DNA of 64,000 nt from Acinetobacter sp. ANC 4173 (GCF_004331255.1 NZ_SJOF01000001.1:186001-250000), one strand, 5' to 3'. Positions 29,147-39,237 are shown, counted from the first letter of the stretch. Numbers and translations: made by a program. Notes: generated from the sequence alone by a model not told the origin.

Positions 29147-29174
29147 ATGTCTCTATACACTTTGATAGAGACAT
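29147..29174 (-). terminator. Hairpin after the YdiJ-like gene
   Basis: ATGTCTCTAT (29147-29156) pairs with ATAGAGACAT (29165-29174). It lies 31 bases beyond the stop of the leftward dehydrogenase gene, with a weak T tract. Confidence 0.5.
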
Positions 29175-29204
29175 TTATAGGGTACAAAATTTGATACTTC
29201 AGGC

Positions 29205-32150
29205 TTACACTGCCTGAAGTCTATGATTAAGAATCTGAATTGGATGAAGTGCCTGTTCCTGCTGCAATCGTTTAATCTGACTACGACAAGAATAACCTGT
29301 AACTAGAAAGCTCGTCCCATATTCAACTTGCTTCTCCTGCCAAGATTGCTGATAAATTTGCTCAGAAAGATGGCGATGTTCAGCCTCATGACCATAAGTT
29401 CCAGCCATGCCACAACATCCCAGAGCCAATGACTCGAGTTCAATTTCAAAAGCTTTAAAAATAGTTTGCCATTGTGCCGTAGATGCAGGAACCTGAGTCC
29501 GCTCTGTACAATGACCCGCCAAAAAATATTTTTGACTAGAAACGGCTGGTAAAGCTGGTAAGGAGTTTAACTCTAACCACTCCTTCAGCCACTCCTGCAA
29601 CATTAATACGTTAAATGACTCTTCTGGTGGTTCATGATCATATTGAGCCTTATATTCTTGTCGATAAACCAAAGTCATTGCAGGGTCTATCCCAACTAAA
29701 GCAATACCACTTTGGGCAGCTTTGCTTAACAATAACGACGTTTCACTTCTAAGTTCTTCAAACTCTTTGATAAATCCATGCACATGCAACGGTTTACCAT
29801 TGGGGAAATATGGCAAAATATAAGGCTGTAGACCCAATTTACGAATAAACTGAATTGTTTCGATAAATACGGGGGTATCAAAATATCGGGTAAAAGCATC
29901 TTGAACCAAAATTACAGCTTTATTTGAGGACTGAGGCAAGTTAGATAAATCACCATTTAACAAAATAGCACCCAGTTCAGATATATCAGCTTTTGCTTGA
30001 GGGTGAAATAAAGGTATATCAACCACTTTAAATACGTCTCGTTGAACAATTTGAACTAATTTCATTTTTTGAAAAAAGTTATATAAGCCTGAAAAATTAG
30101 ACATTAACGGCATAAAACGCTCGAGATTACTAATTAAATAATCTCGAATTGAATGCTTATATCTCGCATGATATTTCTGTAAAAATCTGGCTTTACTATC
30201 AGGAATATCCACCTTCACTGGACACTGACCAGCACAAGATTTACATGATAAACAACCGTGTAGCGCATCATAAACTTCTACATCAAATGCTTGGCTTTGC
30301 TCTCCTGAGTTTTCTCGACGCAACCATTCTTTGACCAACGTTGCACGCCCTTTTGGAGAATGAATGCGATCACGTGTCACTTTATATGAAGGGCACATGG
30401 GGTCATTTACATCAAAATTAAAACAAGCGCCATTTCCGTTACAGTGCATAGTTGTCGAAAATTTTTGCCAGTCTTTTCTCGAAATTTGCTTGTCGAAGTC
30501 TCCTCTTAATGGAGCCTCCAATAATTTAATCAACTTTGCCTTTGGCTGAGTATCCGGTGTTGCGATTTTACCGGGATTAAGCTTATTCAATGGATCAAAA
30601 ATGGCCTTAACTCTTTGAATTAATGGATAAGCTTCACCAAAAAAAATGGGTGCATATTCTGAACGCAACCCTTTTCCATGTTCTCCCCAAATTACGCCAC
30701 CATATTTATGCGTTAGCTCAACGATTTTATCGCTAATCAATTGAACTAATTTTGCGGAATGGGCATCCTTCATATCCAATAAAGGTCGCACATGTAAAAC
30801 TCCTGCATCCACATGCCCAAACATTCCATAGTCTAGGCCATTGCTATCAAGTAATGCTCTAAACTCTGTAATATAGTCTGCCAAATACTCTGGAGGAACG
30901 GCCGTATCTTCCACGAAAGGTTGCGGGCGTTTTTCACCAACAACATTTCCAAGTAGTCCTACAGAACGTTTACGCATTGTGTAAACGTCCTTAATTTCAT
31001 CATCACCATTCGCCAAAGTCATACTTAGCCGCTTAACACTTTGGTCATTCTGTAAATGCTGTATGAAATTAGTCTTTAAAACATCAAGTTCGTCCTGTGT
31101 TTCCGCATCAATCTCAACTAGATTGATTCCTTGTATTTGCAACGGTGAGGCAGGTTCAGGGAAATATTGCCCAACTTTTTGCCACACAATATCATTCTTC
31201 GCTAAGTTTAGAACTTTCGAATCTACAGTTTCGATAGATAATGGATTAAGCGCCATCAATGCTTTCGCATCTTTTAAAGCATTTTGGAAATTATCATAAC
31301 CAATATTAATTAAGGCACGACACTTCGGTATCGGTAAAACATTTAATTTTGCTTCAACAATGAATCCTAAAGTCCCTTCACTTCCACACAGAATATTATT
31401 GATGTTCAGTTCTTGCTTATCATAAAGTGCAGGTAAATCATAACCAGTTAAAGAACGATTCAGCTTAGGAAAACTTTTTTCAATCAATTCTTGATTATTC
31501 TCTGTAATATCAAGTAATTGCTTATATAAATTTTGCTGAAATGCAGATTTGTGTGACAGAACAGAAGCAAGTTCAGTAATCTTGATCGTCTCTGACTCAA
31601 GTAATTCACCATTAATTAATACTGTTTTTAAGCCAAGTACATGATGGTGTGTCTTTCCATAACGACAACTCCCCTGACCACTCGCATCAGTATTAATCAT
31701 GCCACCTATAGTGGCACGATTTGATGTTGATAACTCTGGCGCAAAAAACAAACCATGTTTTTTTAACTCCAAATTCAATTGGTCTTTCACCACGCCTGCT
31801 TCTACAATTGCCGTACGTTGTATTGGATCTATATGAATGATTTTATTCATATATCGAGATAAATCGACCACTAAACCATTAGTTAGTGATTGCCCATTCG
31901 TCCCAGTACCTCCTCCACGTGGCGTGATGACTAAATTAGTATATTGCTCCAAATTAACCAACTGCATCATCGACTGAATATCGTCAATGTTTTTTGGATA
32001 TATAACAACTTGTGGAATAACCTGATAAATCGAGTTATCTGTTGAATTTACAAATTTGGCTGCCTCTGACTCATCAATATCACCATAAAATAATGGTTTT
32101 AGCTGATTAATAAAGTCTTTGATTACAATATTCTGGGCTGGATCTGTCAT
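29205..32150 (-). CDS. YdiJ-like FAD/Fe-S D-2-hydroxy-acid dehydrogenase
   Basis: This 981-residue modular oxidoreductase has an FAD-binding PCMH domain (about 45-190, TPRGGGTGTNGQS) and an FAD-oxidase C domain (about 225-500). A ferredoxin-like region has CLSCKSCAGQCPVKVDIP. The C-terminal cysteine-rich part has GHCTERTQ and LGCCGMAGTYG. The architecture is that of YdiJ, members of which have been reported as D-2-hydroxyglutarate dehydrogenases, rather than short GlcD. It follows a DUF1338 gene by 44 bases on the same strand. Because DUF1338 enzymes make D-2-hydroxyglutarate from 2-oxoadipate, the pair suggests a 2-oxoadipate to 2-oxoglutarate branch. Substrate is inferred. Confidence 0.85.
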   Translation of the reverse strand: MTDPAQNIVIKDFINQLKPLFYGDIDESEAAKFVNSTDNSIYQVIPQVVIYPKNIDDIQSMMQLVNLEQYTNLVITPRGGGTGTNGQSLTNGLVVDLSRYMNKIIHIDPIQRTAIVEAGVVKDQLNLELKKHGLFFAPELSTSNRATIGGMINTDASGQGSCRYGKTHHHVLGLKTVLINGELLESETIKITELASVLSHKSAFQQNLYKQLLDITENNQELIEKSFPKLNRSLTGYDLPALYDKQELNINNILCGSEGTLGFIVEAKLNVLPIPKCRALINIGYDNFQNALKDAKALMALNPLSIETVDSKVLNLAKNDIVWQKVGQYFPEPASPLQIQGINLVEIDAETQDELDVLKTNFIQHLQNDQSVKRLSMTLANGDDEIKDVYTMRKRSVGLLGNVVGEKRPQPFVEDTAVPPEYLADYITEFRALLDSNGLDYGMFGHVDAGVLHVRPLLDMKDAHSAKLVQLISDKIVELTHKYGGVIWGEHGKGLRSEYAPIFFGEAYPLIQRVKAIFDPLNKLNPGKIATPDTQPKAKLIKLLEAPLRGDFDKQISRKDWQKFSTTMHCNGNGACFNFDVNDPMCPSYKVTRDRIHSPKGRATLVKEWLRRENSGEQSQAFDVEVYDALHGCLSCKSCAGQCPVKVDIPDSKARFLQKYHARYKHSIRDYLISNLERFMPLMSNFSGLYNFFQKMKLVQIVQRDVFKVVDIPLFHPQAKADISELGAILLNGDLSNLPQSSNKAVILVQDAFTRYFDTPVFIETIQFIRKLGLQPYILPYFPNGKPLHVHGFIKEFEELRSETSLLLSKAAQSGIALVGIDPAMTLVYRQEYKAQYDHEPPEESFNVLMLQEWLKEWLELNSLPALPAVSSQKYFLAGHCTERTQVPASTAQWQTIFKAFEIELESLALGCCGMAGTYGHEAEHRHLSEQIYQQSWQEKQVEYGTSFLVTGYSCRSQIKRLQQEQALHPIQILNHRLQAV

Positions 32151-32194
32151 GATTCGCTACTAAATCTAAATGATTAATGAAAACTCGATTAAAA

Positions 32195-33535
32195 TTAAAT
32201 CTTTACGGTTGTGGGATACACATTCTGACGAACAGAAGAGACTTGATTTAAAGCAGCTAAACATTGCTGCATGGACTGATGTTGAAGCATCAAGTAATAC
32301 TCATGCTCATCTTGGATTGCACATTCCAGTTTTTCTTCGAATGCACACTTATGAGCCTTTACTAACTCATCTAATTGATTAATTTTTAATGCTTGAGTAT
32401 CCATCAAACCATCAAACATAATTGGCATTACATCTACATGATTTGAATAGATTAAATCTGTCAGATCCTCTTTATTCCAATTCTTATCATTTGATAAATC
32501 GATATTAGGTTTCAATTTAAAACTAAAATAGGCTAAACCTTCTTGATACAACTGAGAGGTTGAATCTGGAAATTTTCTAAAATTTCGATTTATCGAACAC
32601 TGTGAATTATCATTTTTTTTATTACATTGATTTTGCTCTAAAAAAAATTCTGCCAGTATTTTTCTATATTGGCTCTTACCTTTTGGGGTGAGTGCTATAC
32701 CGCGTTGAACCAATTGAATCTGAGATAAAGCATCATTCTGAACATTTGTTTGGTCTGGACAAATGTTTGGTGATTTAAGGAAAATCTTAGCAAGATTATA
32801 TAAAAGAGGATATTTTCTCGCTTCTGGCAAATTCACTGTACAATCAATATCGAACTTATACTTTCCAATCATCGACAGGGTACGCGTTAGACTTAGCGTT
32901 GGAAATCTGATTTCACAGATACTATTGCTATCTCTTAAAAATCTATTGTGTGTTTCTTGAGCAACCTTAGATGTATTAAATTCAGGATGTAAATAATCAA
33001 TTACCTCTTCTAGAAACATCTCTATATCTGAATCAATGAAATAAGAATTTTTTTCAAATTTATCAATATATTGTTTTAGATTTTGGTAAGTTTTAGATGT
33101 ATCCACTTTATCATTTTGCGTCTTATTGTATGATTTTGAATCATATGCATAAGATAACTTGATTCTAATATAGTGTTTTTTAGCGTTTGAGTTATTAATA
33201 GGACGGAATAAAGTACACGGTACAGGATTCTGTAAACTCCCTTGCAGAATAAATCCGACAGGAAATAATCCTAGTACAGCAAATATACGACATACAATAC
33301 TCAAATCAATTTGATTAATAATTTTGTAATGTAGCTCTAACTCTTGGATATAAAAGTCTCTTTCCCCTTGTTTTTTCAGTTTTTCCAAAAGAATTGGACT
33401 CTTAATCATTTCAATATTATTAATATCTTTAATTACATCTGAGATGATAGCGTACTCATGATTTTTAATATAAAAGTGATCATTGACCCTTTTTATATAT
33501 CTAGATCTCAATTCATCTGAATTAACCAATCTCAT
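32195..33535 (-). CDS. Divergent DUF1338 (HglS/YdcJ-like) protein lacking metal ligands
   Basis: Blocks shared with E. coli YdcJ identify this 446-residue protein: CRIFAVLGLFPVG (82-94), PVPCTLFRPIN (104-114), QRGIALTPKGK (277-287) and FRKFPD with EGLAYF (319-337). DUF1338 enzymes such as HglS are Fe(II) 2-oxoadipate dioxygenase/decarboxylases using His-His-Glu. Here His69 (ELH) may match the first ligand. The segment 211-231, aligned to the second His, holds no histidine, and the Glu before QRG is Val276. The VSAAG active-site stretch is also replaced. The frame is intact, so it looks like a pseudoenzyme or a changed activity. ATG 33535 is preceded by GAGG; a TTG at 33550 overlaps that site. 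Confidence 0.75.
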   Translation of the reverse strand: MRLVNSDELRSRYIKRVNDHFYIKNHEYAIISDVIKDINNIEMIKSPILLEKLKKQGERDFYIQELELHYKIINQIDLSIVCRIFAVLGLFPVGFILQGSLQNPVPCTLFRPINNSNAKKHYIRIKLSYAYDSKSYNKTQNDKVDTSKTYQNLKQYIDKFEKNSYFIDSDIEMFLEEVIDYLHPEFNTSKVAQETHNRFLRDSNSICEIRFPTLSLTRTLSMIGKYKFDIDCTVNLPEARKYPLLYNLAKIFLKSPNICPDQTNVQNDALSQIQLVQRGIALTPKGKSQYRKILAEFFLEQNQCNKKNDNSQCSINRNFRKFPDSTSQLYQEGLAYFSFKLKPNIDLSNDKNWNKEDLTDLIYSNHVDVMPIMFDGLMDTQALKINQLDELVKAHKCAFEEKLECAIQDEHEYYLMLQHQSMQQCLAALNQVSSVRQNVYPTTVKI

Positions 33536-33742
33536 TATGATGAACCTCAAATATTTACTTTAGAATTAAATTAAAAAAATGATCTATTTTGACGTTAAGC
33601 AACCATGTAATGATAAATTTCATTACGATGATTTCATCAAATAAAAATATTCAATTTAATTTAAATTTAGAATGAGATTTTATTTAATCTTTGTGCAATC
33701 AGCTTCTCAAGCGAATATATTTAATAAGATCATTCCTTTTTT

Positions 33743-34651
33743 TCATGCTGTACTTTCTATTTTTTCCTTTGGGGAAAAACTTAAATAAATGACTCCAAAA
33801 ACAACAAAAAAACCACCTATCATAAAACTGATAGTCAGTTTTTCACCTAATAAAAGCACAGAAAAAATCACCCCAAAAATAGGTGTTAGAAAGCCAATAT
33901 TCCCAACTTGGGATACATAATAGGTTCTAATTAAATGAAACCACATTAAAAAACTGGCAAAAGAGACAATAAGCCCTTGAAATAAAAGATTAGATATAGA
34001 GAAAAGCGTAACCTTAAAATTTAATTGATTAGTTATAACTGCATATATTCCCAAAAGTAGTGTGGCACCCAAAACTTGGAAAAAGAGTAGATGTGTTGCT
34101 GGTGCATATCCTAATTTAGTACAGCGAATGACTACGGTCGTAGCACCAAGACTTAAGCCTGCAAGCAAACCCAATACATCTCCCTTAAGCGAAATCTGGT
34201 CTCCTGTACTTTGATGCCCCCAAAATAAAGCAATTAAGATCCCAATAAAACAAAGGAACACCCCTCCCCATTGCTTGGAGGTTAAACGCTCTTCTGGCAA
34301 AAATAGCCCCATACCCAACACAGCGAAAATTGGTGAGGTATAAATAAATACTGAGATGTGTGCCGCTGAAGTATATTTCAGCCCCTCATTCACAAATAGA
34401 AACTCTAAACCAAAAAGTAGGCCTGCTAGTGCACCATATTTATATACAGAAGCAGATAATGATAATGGTATTTTTTGATACCGTATAAGAATATAGACCG
34501 CTAGAGTTGCGATCAGAGAACGAATGGCTCCTTGTAGCACAGGCGAAATATCAAAAATTATCGACTTAATACTGACCTGCTGTAATCCCCAGATTGCACA
34601 TAGAATTATCATGCTGACTACTGCAAATAAATCAATTTGTTTCCGTTTCAT
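33743..34651 (-). CDS. EamA-family (DMT) metabolite exporter
   Basis: This 302-residue drug/metabolite transporter has ten hydrophobic helices in two EamA repeats of about 140 residues each. The first repeat opens near residue 10 (AVVSMIILCAIWGLQQVSIK) and ends with FIYTSPIFAVLGMGLFLPEER. The second repeat ends with GFLTPIFGVIFSVLLLGEK. Export of amino acids or related metabolites is known for the family; the substrate is unknown. It is divergent from the glutamate dehydrogenase-family gene. The ribosome site is weak. Confidence 0.87.
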   Translation of the reverse strand: MKRKQIDLFAVVSMIILCAIWGLQQVSIKSIIFDISPVLQGAIRSLIATLAVYILIRYQKIPLSLSASVYKYGALAGLLFGLEFLFVNEGLKYTSAAHISVFIYTSPIFAVLGMGLFLPEERLTSKQWGGVFLCFIGILIALFWGHQSTGDQISLKGDVLGLLAGLSLGATTVVIRCTKLGYAPATHLLFFQVLGATLLLGIYAVITNQLNFKVTLFSISNLLFQGLIVSFASFLMWFHLIRTYYVSQVGNIGFLTPIFGVIFSVLLLGEKLTISFMIGGFFVVFGVIYLSFSPKEKIESTA

Positions 34652-34934
34652 CTAGAAATTTATCCCATTATCCCTCATACAAAATAAAAATTTTCTCATT
34701 TGAAATAAAACGAAAAAAGGGAATATCCCTAAGATTTATTTTCCTAAACAAATCAACTTTGCACTCGTGCATTTTTCACTCGCTTATATAACTATGAATA
34801 CGTGCTTAGGGTCTGCTTTGTTAAATAAGCACTAACAGCGATCAATTTTAAATGAAATGAACAAAATAGGTTTAGCTCTCCAAATCTGAGCTAACCAACC
34901 TATTTTTACTGTCATTTCTGTTATAGGTATTAAA

Positions 34935-36209
34935 ATGGCAAGTCTTTCATATGTATGCCAAAGTAATTCGGCATGGGACAATTATTTACAGCAACTAAAA
35001 CGGGTAGAACCTTTTCTGGATGACCCATTAAGGCAGCGATTGGATTTTTTACGTCATCCCAAACGTGCATTAATCGTAGATATTCCTGTCGAAATGGATG
35101 ATGGTACCATCGAACATTTTGAAGGTTACCGCGTTCAACATAGTTTAGCTAGAGGCCCAGGTAAAGGCGGCATTCGTTTTCATCCTGACGTAGATTTAAA
35201 TGAAGTCATGGCCTTATCTGCCTGGATGACAATTAAATGTGCTGCATTAAACCTACCCTTTGGTGGTGCAAAAGGTGGCGTACGAGTAGATCCTGGCTCT
35301 TTATCTAAACGTGAACTTGAACGCCTGACACGTCGCTATGCTGCAGAAATTAATTTAATCATCGGTCCTCAAAAAGATATTCCTGCGCCAGATGTAGGTA
35401 CAACACCTCAAATTATGGCTTGGATGATGGATACCTTTTCCATGAATGCTGGACATACGGTTACTGGAGTCGTAACGGGGAAACCCGTACATTTAGGTGG
35501 ATCTTTAGGCCGCGTTCATGCAACCGGACGAGGTGTGTTCATCACTGGTCTTGAAGTTGCAAAAAAAATAAATTTAGAGATTTCCAATGCGCGTATTTGT
35601 GTTCAGGGATTCGGCAACGTTGGCAGCGAGGCTGCTTTATTGTTCCAAAAAAATGGAGCAAAAGTTATTTGTATTCAGGATCATAGTGCTACGTTATATC
35701 AGCCCAATGGTATCGACATTGAAAAATTAATGTCTTATCAAAAAATCAATGGGGGCATTAAAAATTATGCTGCTGATGATGAAATAGATAAGTCAAAATT
35801 TTGGAAACTAGAAGCTGAAATTTTTATTCCCGCTGCCCTTGAAGGCGTCATTGATGCTGAAATTGCTCAAACAATTCAAACCAAATTAATTTTAGAGGGG
35901 GCTAATGGTCCTACATTAGCAGCTGCTGATGACATTCTCGCCAGACGTAATATTACGGTAGTACCCGATGTAATTTGTAATGCTGGTGGTGTCACGGTTA
36001 GTTATTTTGAATGGGTTCAAGATTTATCAAGCTTTTTCTGGACTGAAGATGAAATTAATCTTCGCATGGATAAAATCATGCGTGATGCGATTAATGATAT
36101 TTGGAATAAATCAATTCAATCTCAGTGCTCATTAAGAACCGCAGCATATATCGTCGCATGTGAACGCATCCTGATTGCACGTATCGAACGTGGTATTTAT
36201 CCAGGTTAA
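34935..36209 (+). CDS. Glu/Leu/Phe/Val dehydrogenase family enzyme (glutamate dehydrogenase-like)
   Basis: The 424-residue enzyme catalyses reversible oxidative deamination of an amino acid. It has the substrate segment RGPGKGGIRFHP, the catalytic region TIKCAALNLPFGGAKGGV, and PAPDVGT. The Rossmann motif VQGFGNVGSEAA sits in the NAD-binding half, and VCNAGG/VSYFEW-type residues (here ICNAGGVTVSYFEWVQ) follow. Length favours a glutamate dehydrogenase of the NAD-linked hexameric type. It could collect amino groups produced by the nearby aminotransferases, an inference. A terminator hairpin follows before the porin gene. Confidence 0.88.
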   Translation: MASLSYVCQSNSAWDNYLQQLKRVEPFLDDPLRQRLDFLRHPKRALIVDIPVEMDDGTIEHFEGYRVQHSLARGPGKGGIRFHPDVDLNEVMALSAWMTIKCAALNLPFGGAKGGVRVDPGSLSKRELERLTRRYAAEINLIIGPQKDIPAPDVGTTPQIMAWMMDTFSMNAGHTVTGVVTGKPVHLGGSLGRVHATGRGVFITGLEVAKKINLEISNARICVQGFGNVGSEAALLFQKNGAKVICIQDHSATLYQPNGIDIEKLMSYQKINGGIKNYAADDEIDKSKFWKLEAEIFIPAALEGVIDAEIAQTIQTKLILEGANGPTLAAADDILARRNITVVPDVICNAGGVTVSYFEWVQDLSSFFWTEDEINLRMDKIMRDAINDIWNKSIQSQCSLRTAAYIVACERILIARIERGIYPG

Positions 36210-36266
36210 TGCCAGCAAACACATAATTACCAAATAATTTTTATATTTATTCACAAGTCTAAAAAG

Positions 36267-36305
36267 AATGCCTGAATTTCTTTAATTACTTATTGGGCAT
36301 TTTTT
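36267..36305 (+). terminator. Terminator after the glutamate dehydrogenase-like gene
   Basis: AATGCC (36267-36272) can pair with GGCATT (36296-36301), followed by a T run. The loop is long, so strength is uncertain. Confidence 0.45.
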
Positions 36306-36328
36306 GATACATAACTAGGATTTTAAAA

Positions 36329-37504
36329 ATGGTGTTCACTAAATCTAATGCTCTATTCACTGGGGTATCCATTGCTTTATTCTCCACGACCTCATCTTTC
36401 GCATCCGATCTTTCATTAGGCGATGCCAATACTGATTTAGGTAAAGTGACGGTATCAGGTTGGCTAAGAGCCAATATTCAGGATAAAGACTATTCTGATA
36501 ACGATCATAAATTGCAATTTAACGCTGCCAAAATTAATGTTAATTATGATGCAAAAAAGTTATTTGGAAACTTTGAATATCGATGCTATCAATTCGATAC
36601 TTTATGTGATTTTTCATCTTTGGTTAATGCCAATTTAGGTTATAAATTTAATGACGATAATCGTATAACTGCCGGTGTGCAAGATGTACCTTTTGGACCT
36701 GGCCGTGGATGGTCGACAAGCTGGTATGGAGGGATTGTTGTAAATGCTGGCTTAGAAGATATACATTACCTCGGACTAGATTTTCAATCCAATATTACCA
36801 ATAGTACAAAAGTAGATTTAGCGTATTTTGCAGGGGATGCCGGCAACTACGTAGGCAAAGGCTATGATTCATCTCGTTACACTGTGAACTATGTAAAAAC
36901 AAATGTTCCTGGAGATAGTTCTTACAATGAAAAAAACATGTTTGTAGGTCGAATTGATCAGCAACTCCCTAATTTTAATATCCCTGACCTTAATTTAAGT
37001 GTAGGTGGCTCATATTGGCATTCAGATATCGAAAACTTAACCAGTGGTGACACAGGTAATCGGAATGCTTGGGCAGCATTTGCACGCACCAACTATAAAG
37101 GACTAAATATAACCCTAACAGGTGGTAAGAATAAAATTTCCAATAAAGATCCAATCTCCCCAGACTATTCAGTTATGGGATCGTTTGACAGCACTTACTA
37201 TGTCGCTAATGATGCCGACTTTTATACTGCAGATTTAAACTATGTTTATAAAGATCCAAATCAGCGCTTTACCCTGACGCCATATTTGACCTATTCCAGC
37301 TATGTTAAGAATAAGTCAAACTATAAAGATTCCACACGAAATATCATTGGTGCTCAATTAGATATCAAACAATTTTCGATGGCTGCCGAATATATTATAG
37401 GTAAAAATGATGTCTTTATTAATGGTTCAGCCGACTCCCTTGCTGTGGGAGATGACAATAGTACAAATCGCATGTTGAACTTATTGTTCTTCTATAATTT
37501 CTAA
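36329..37504 (+). CDS. Outer-membrane porin
   Basis: The 391-residue protein has a Sec signal peptide (hydrophobic core about 9-22, likely cut after SSFA near residue 25). Alternating aromatic/hydrophobic strands typical of an outer-membrane beta-barrel follow, and the last residue is Phe (LLFFYNF), the BAM recognition signature. A short periplasmic N-terminal region precedes the strands. There is no long coiled coil as in DcaP. The solute is unknown, but its place in the catabolic region suggests uptake of a small organic acid or amino compound. AGGA precedes the ATG, and a hairpin follows. Confidence 0.8.
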   Translation: MVFTKSNALFTGVSIALFSTTSSFASDLSLGDANTDLGKVTVSGWLRANIQDKDYSDNDHKLQFNAAKINVNYDAKKLFGNFEYRCYQFDTLCDFSSLVNANLGYKFNDDNRITAGVQDVPFGPGRGWSTSWYGGIVVNAGLEDIHYLGLDFQSNITNSTKVDLAYFAGDAGNYVGKGYDSSRYTVNYVKTNVPGDSSYNEKNMFVGRIDQQLPNFNIPDLNLSVGGSYWHSDIENLTSGDTGNRNAWAAFARTNYKGLNITLTGGKNKISNKDPISPDYSVMGSFDSTYYVANDADFYTADLNYVYKDPNQRFTLTPYLTYSSYVKNKSNYKDSTRNIIGAQLDIKQFSMAAEYIIGKNDVFINGSADSLAVGDDNSTNRMLNLLFFYNF

Positions 37505-37513
37505 ATAAAAAGA

Positions 37514-37540
37514 AGAAGATCATCCTTTAGATGATCTTCT
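37514..37540. terminator. Terminator between the porin and EamA genes
   Basis: AGAAGATCATC (37514-37524) pairs with GATGATCTTCT (37530-37540) around CTTTA, between convergent genes. Confidence 0.75.
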
Positions 37541-37556
37541 ATAAAAATAGTTTAAT

Positions 37557-38417
37557 TTAGTCAACACTCTCTTTACGCAATGTCACACCAATGGATGCAA
37601 CCATAATAAAAAATAATGCAATCCATTGTAGTAAGCTCAAATACTCATGTAAAAAAATCAATCCTGCTAATGCCGCTAAAACTGGCGATAAACTCGACAA
37701 TGTTCCATAACTCAGTTTAGTCAAATTCTTTAATGCCAATATATCTAATGTATAGGGAAAAGCGGCTGCGAATATCGCAATCAATAACCCTTGAAGCCAA
37801 TAACTTGGCGTCAACAATGGTTCAGGGTGCCAGATAAATCCGATAGGTAACAAAATCGCTGAAGAAAAACACAATGCTAGGCTTAGCGCATGAATACCTA
37901 AATTTGCAGTAGCTACACGTTGTCCGTAATAAATATATAGTGCCCAGCAGAACCCTGCACCTAAAGCACAAATTGCACCTAGAAATGAGAAATTTAGTTG
38001 TAACGCCTCTGACCAAGGCACCATAAGTAAAATTCCCACGATGGCGAATCCAACCCATAAGTAATCAATTCTTTGTTTAATTGATAGCAATGCTAATAAT
38101 AAAGGTCCTGTAAATTCCAATCCAACAGCAATCCCCATGGGTAGTTTGCCTAGCGAAAAATAAAATAGAGTGTTCATGACACAGAGTGCCACTGTATATA
38201 AAATGAGATCGGACTTATCAATTAGCTTAAGCTTTGGAATGATTCGCCATGATTTAAATAATATAAAGGAAATAATCGCGGCAAAAAAAATACGGAAAAT
38301 CGTCACAGTAAGGGCATCTAATTGCATAATCATTTGTTTAGCAATCGAAGCGCTGAACTGCGTTGAAATCATTGATAGAAGCATATACAAAATAGAAAGC
38401 ACTTTAATATTATTCAT
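37557..38417 (-). CDS. EamA-family transporter (RhtA-like)
   Basis: The 286-residue membrane protein has ten predicted helices and two EamA halves. It resembles RhtA-type threonine/homoserine exporters (GIAVGLEFTGPLLLALL in the first half, LSYGTLSSLSPVLAALAGLIFLHE in the second). Export of an amino acid is inferred from the family. AGGATCGAA precedes the ATG. It is the second DMT exporter in the accessory region and is separated from the SDR genes by a terminator. Confidence 0.85.
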   Translation of the reverse strand: MNNIKVLSILYMLLSMISTQFSASIAKQMIMQLDALTVTIFRIFFAAIISFILFKSWRIIPKLKLIDKSDLILYTVALCVMNTLFYFSLGKLPMGIAVGLEFTGPLLLALLSIKQRIDYLWVGFAIVGILLMVPWSEALQLNFSFLGAICALGAGFCWALYIYYGQRVATANLGIHALSLALCFSSAILLPIGFIWHPEPLLTPSYWLQGLLIAIFAAAFPYTLDILALKNLTKLSYGTLSSLSPVLAALAGLIFLHEYLSLLQWIALFFIMVASIGVTLRKESVD

Positions 38418-38440
38418 TTCGATCCTATTTTAATTGCATA

Positions 38441-38478
38441 AAAAAACTTACCTTGCACAAAGCAAAGTAAGTTTTTTT
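38441..38478 (-). terminator. Terminator after the SDR pair
   Basis: AAAAAACTTAC (38441-38451) pairs with GTAAGTTTTTTT (38467-38478). The inner stem extends with one mismatch, and T tracts are present on both strands. Confidence 0.75.
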
Positions 38479-38493
38479 AGAGGTTTCGAGGGT

Positions 38494-39237
38494 TTAAGAC
38501 TGTTTTTTTACAATTTTAGAACCACCGACTACTTGTGAGGTTGGGAATACCTCGAAACGCGATACATCTACTGCTTGTGGTAGTTTCAATGCAGTTACAA
38601 TCAGCTCAGCAATATCTTCTGGCATTATCGACTCATATTCATCATACAATTCTGATTGCACTTTATTTTGCTCAATTGCCGTACGATATAAGTTAGTTTG
38701 TACTCGTCCTGGTACGATTTCAGTCACACGAATACCTTTACCAATCAGATCACAACGCAATGCATCACAGAACAAACTAATACCCGCTTTAGAAGCGCCA
38801 TATACTGTTGAGTTTGGATGCGGAGTTAAACCAGCACTTGAGCCAATAAAGAACACGTGACCTTTGCCACGTTCAATCATGGCTGGCAGCGCTTCGCGGG
38901 TTAAATGCAATGGCGCTTTGAGGTTAATATCCAACATTGCATCAATATCACTATGTTCAATATTTTGGAATTCTGAACGCGTGGTTAAAACGCCTGCATT
39001 GTTCACAACAACATCTACTTCATAACTGAGAAAGAGTTCTTTTAACTGATTGTAGTCACGAACATCTGCCTGAATTGCTTTGACATTTTCGATGCCATCA
39101 AACTCCTGCAACAAATCCAAATTACGACCTAATGCTAATACTTGAATACCCTGCCCTGCTAATGCCAATACAATTGCTTTACCAATACCACTGGTTGCAC
39201 CTGTCACTAAAGCAGTGTTATAGATATGATTAAGCAT
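38494..39237 (-). CDS. Short-chain dehydrogenase/reductase (downstream of pair)
   Basis: This classical SDR of 247 residues has TGATSGIG near residue 13, the NNAG motif, catalytic Ser in GSSAG, and Tyr-x3-Lys in VYGASKAG. YdfG-like serine/3-hydroxy-acid dehydrogenases look similar. I start at the ATG at 39237, which overlaps the upstream SDR stop by eight bases. A GTG at 39252 is possible. Overlap indicates coupled translation with the other SDR, so the two may act in sequence or as a complex. Substrate unknown. Confidence 0.82.
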   Translation of the reverse strand: MLNHIYNTALVTGATSGIGKAIVLALAGQGIQVLALGRNLDLLQEFDGIENVKAIQADVRDYNQLKELFLSYEVDVVVNNAGVLTTRSEFQNIEHSDIDAMLDINLKAPLHLTREALPAMIERGKGHVFFIGSSAGLTPHPNSTVYGASKAGISLFCDALRCDLIGKGIRVTEIVPGRVQTNLYRTAIEQNKVQSELYDEYESIMPEDIAELIVTALKLPQAVDVSRFEVFPTSQVVGGSKIVKKQS

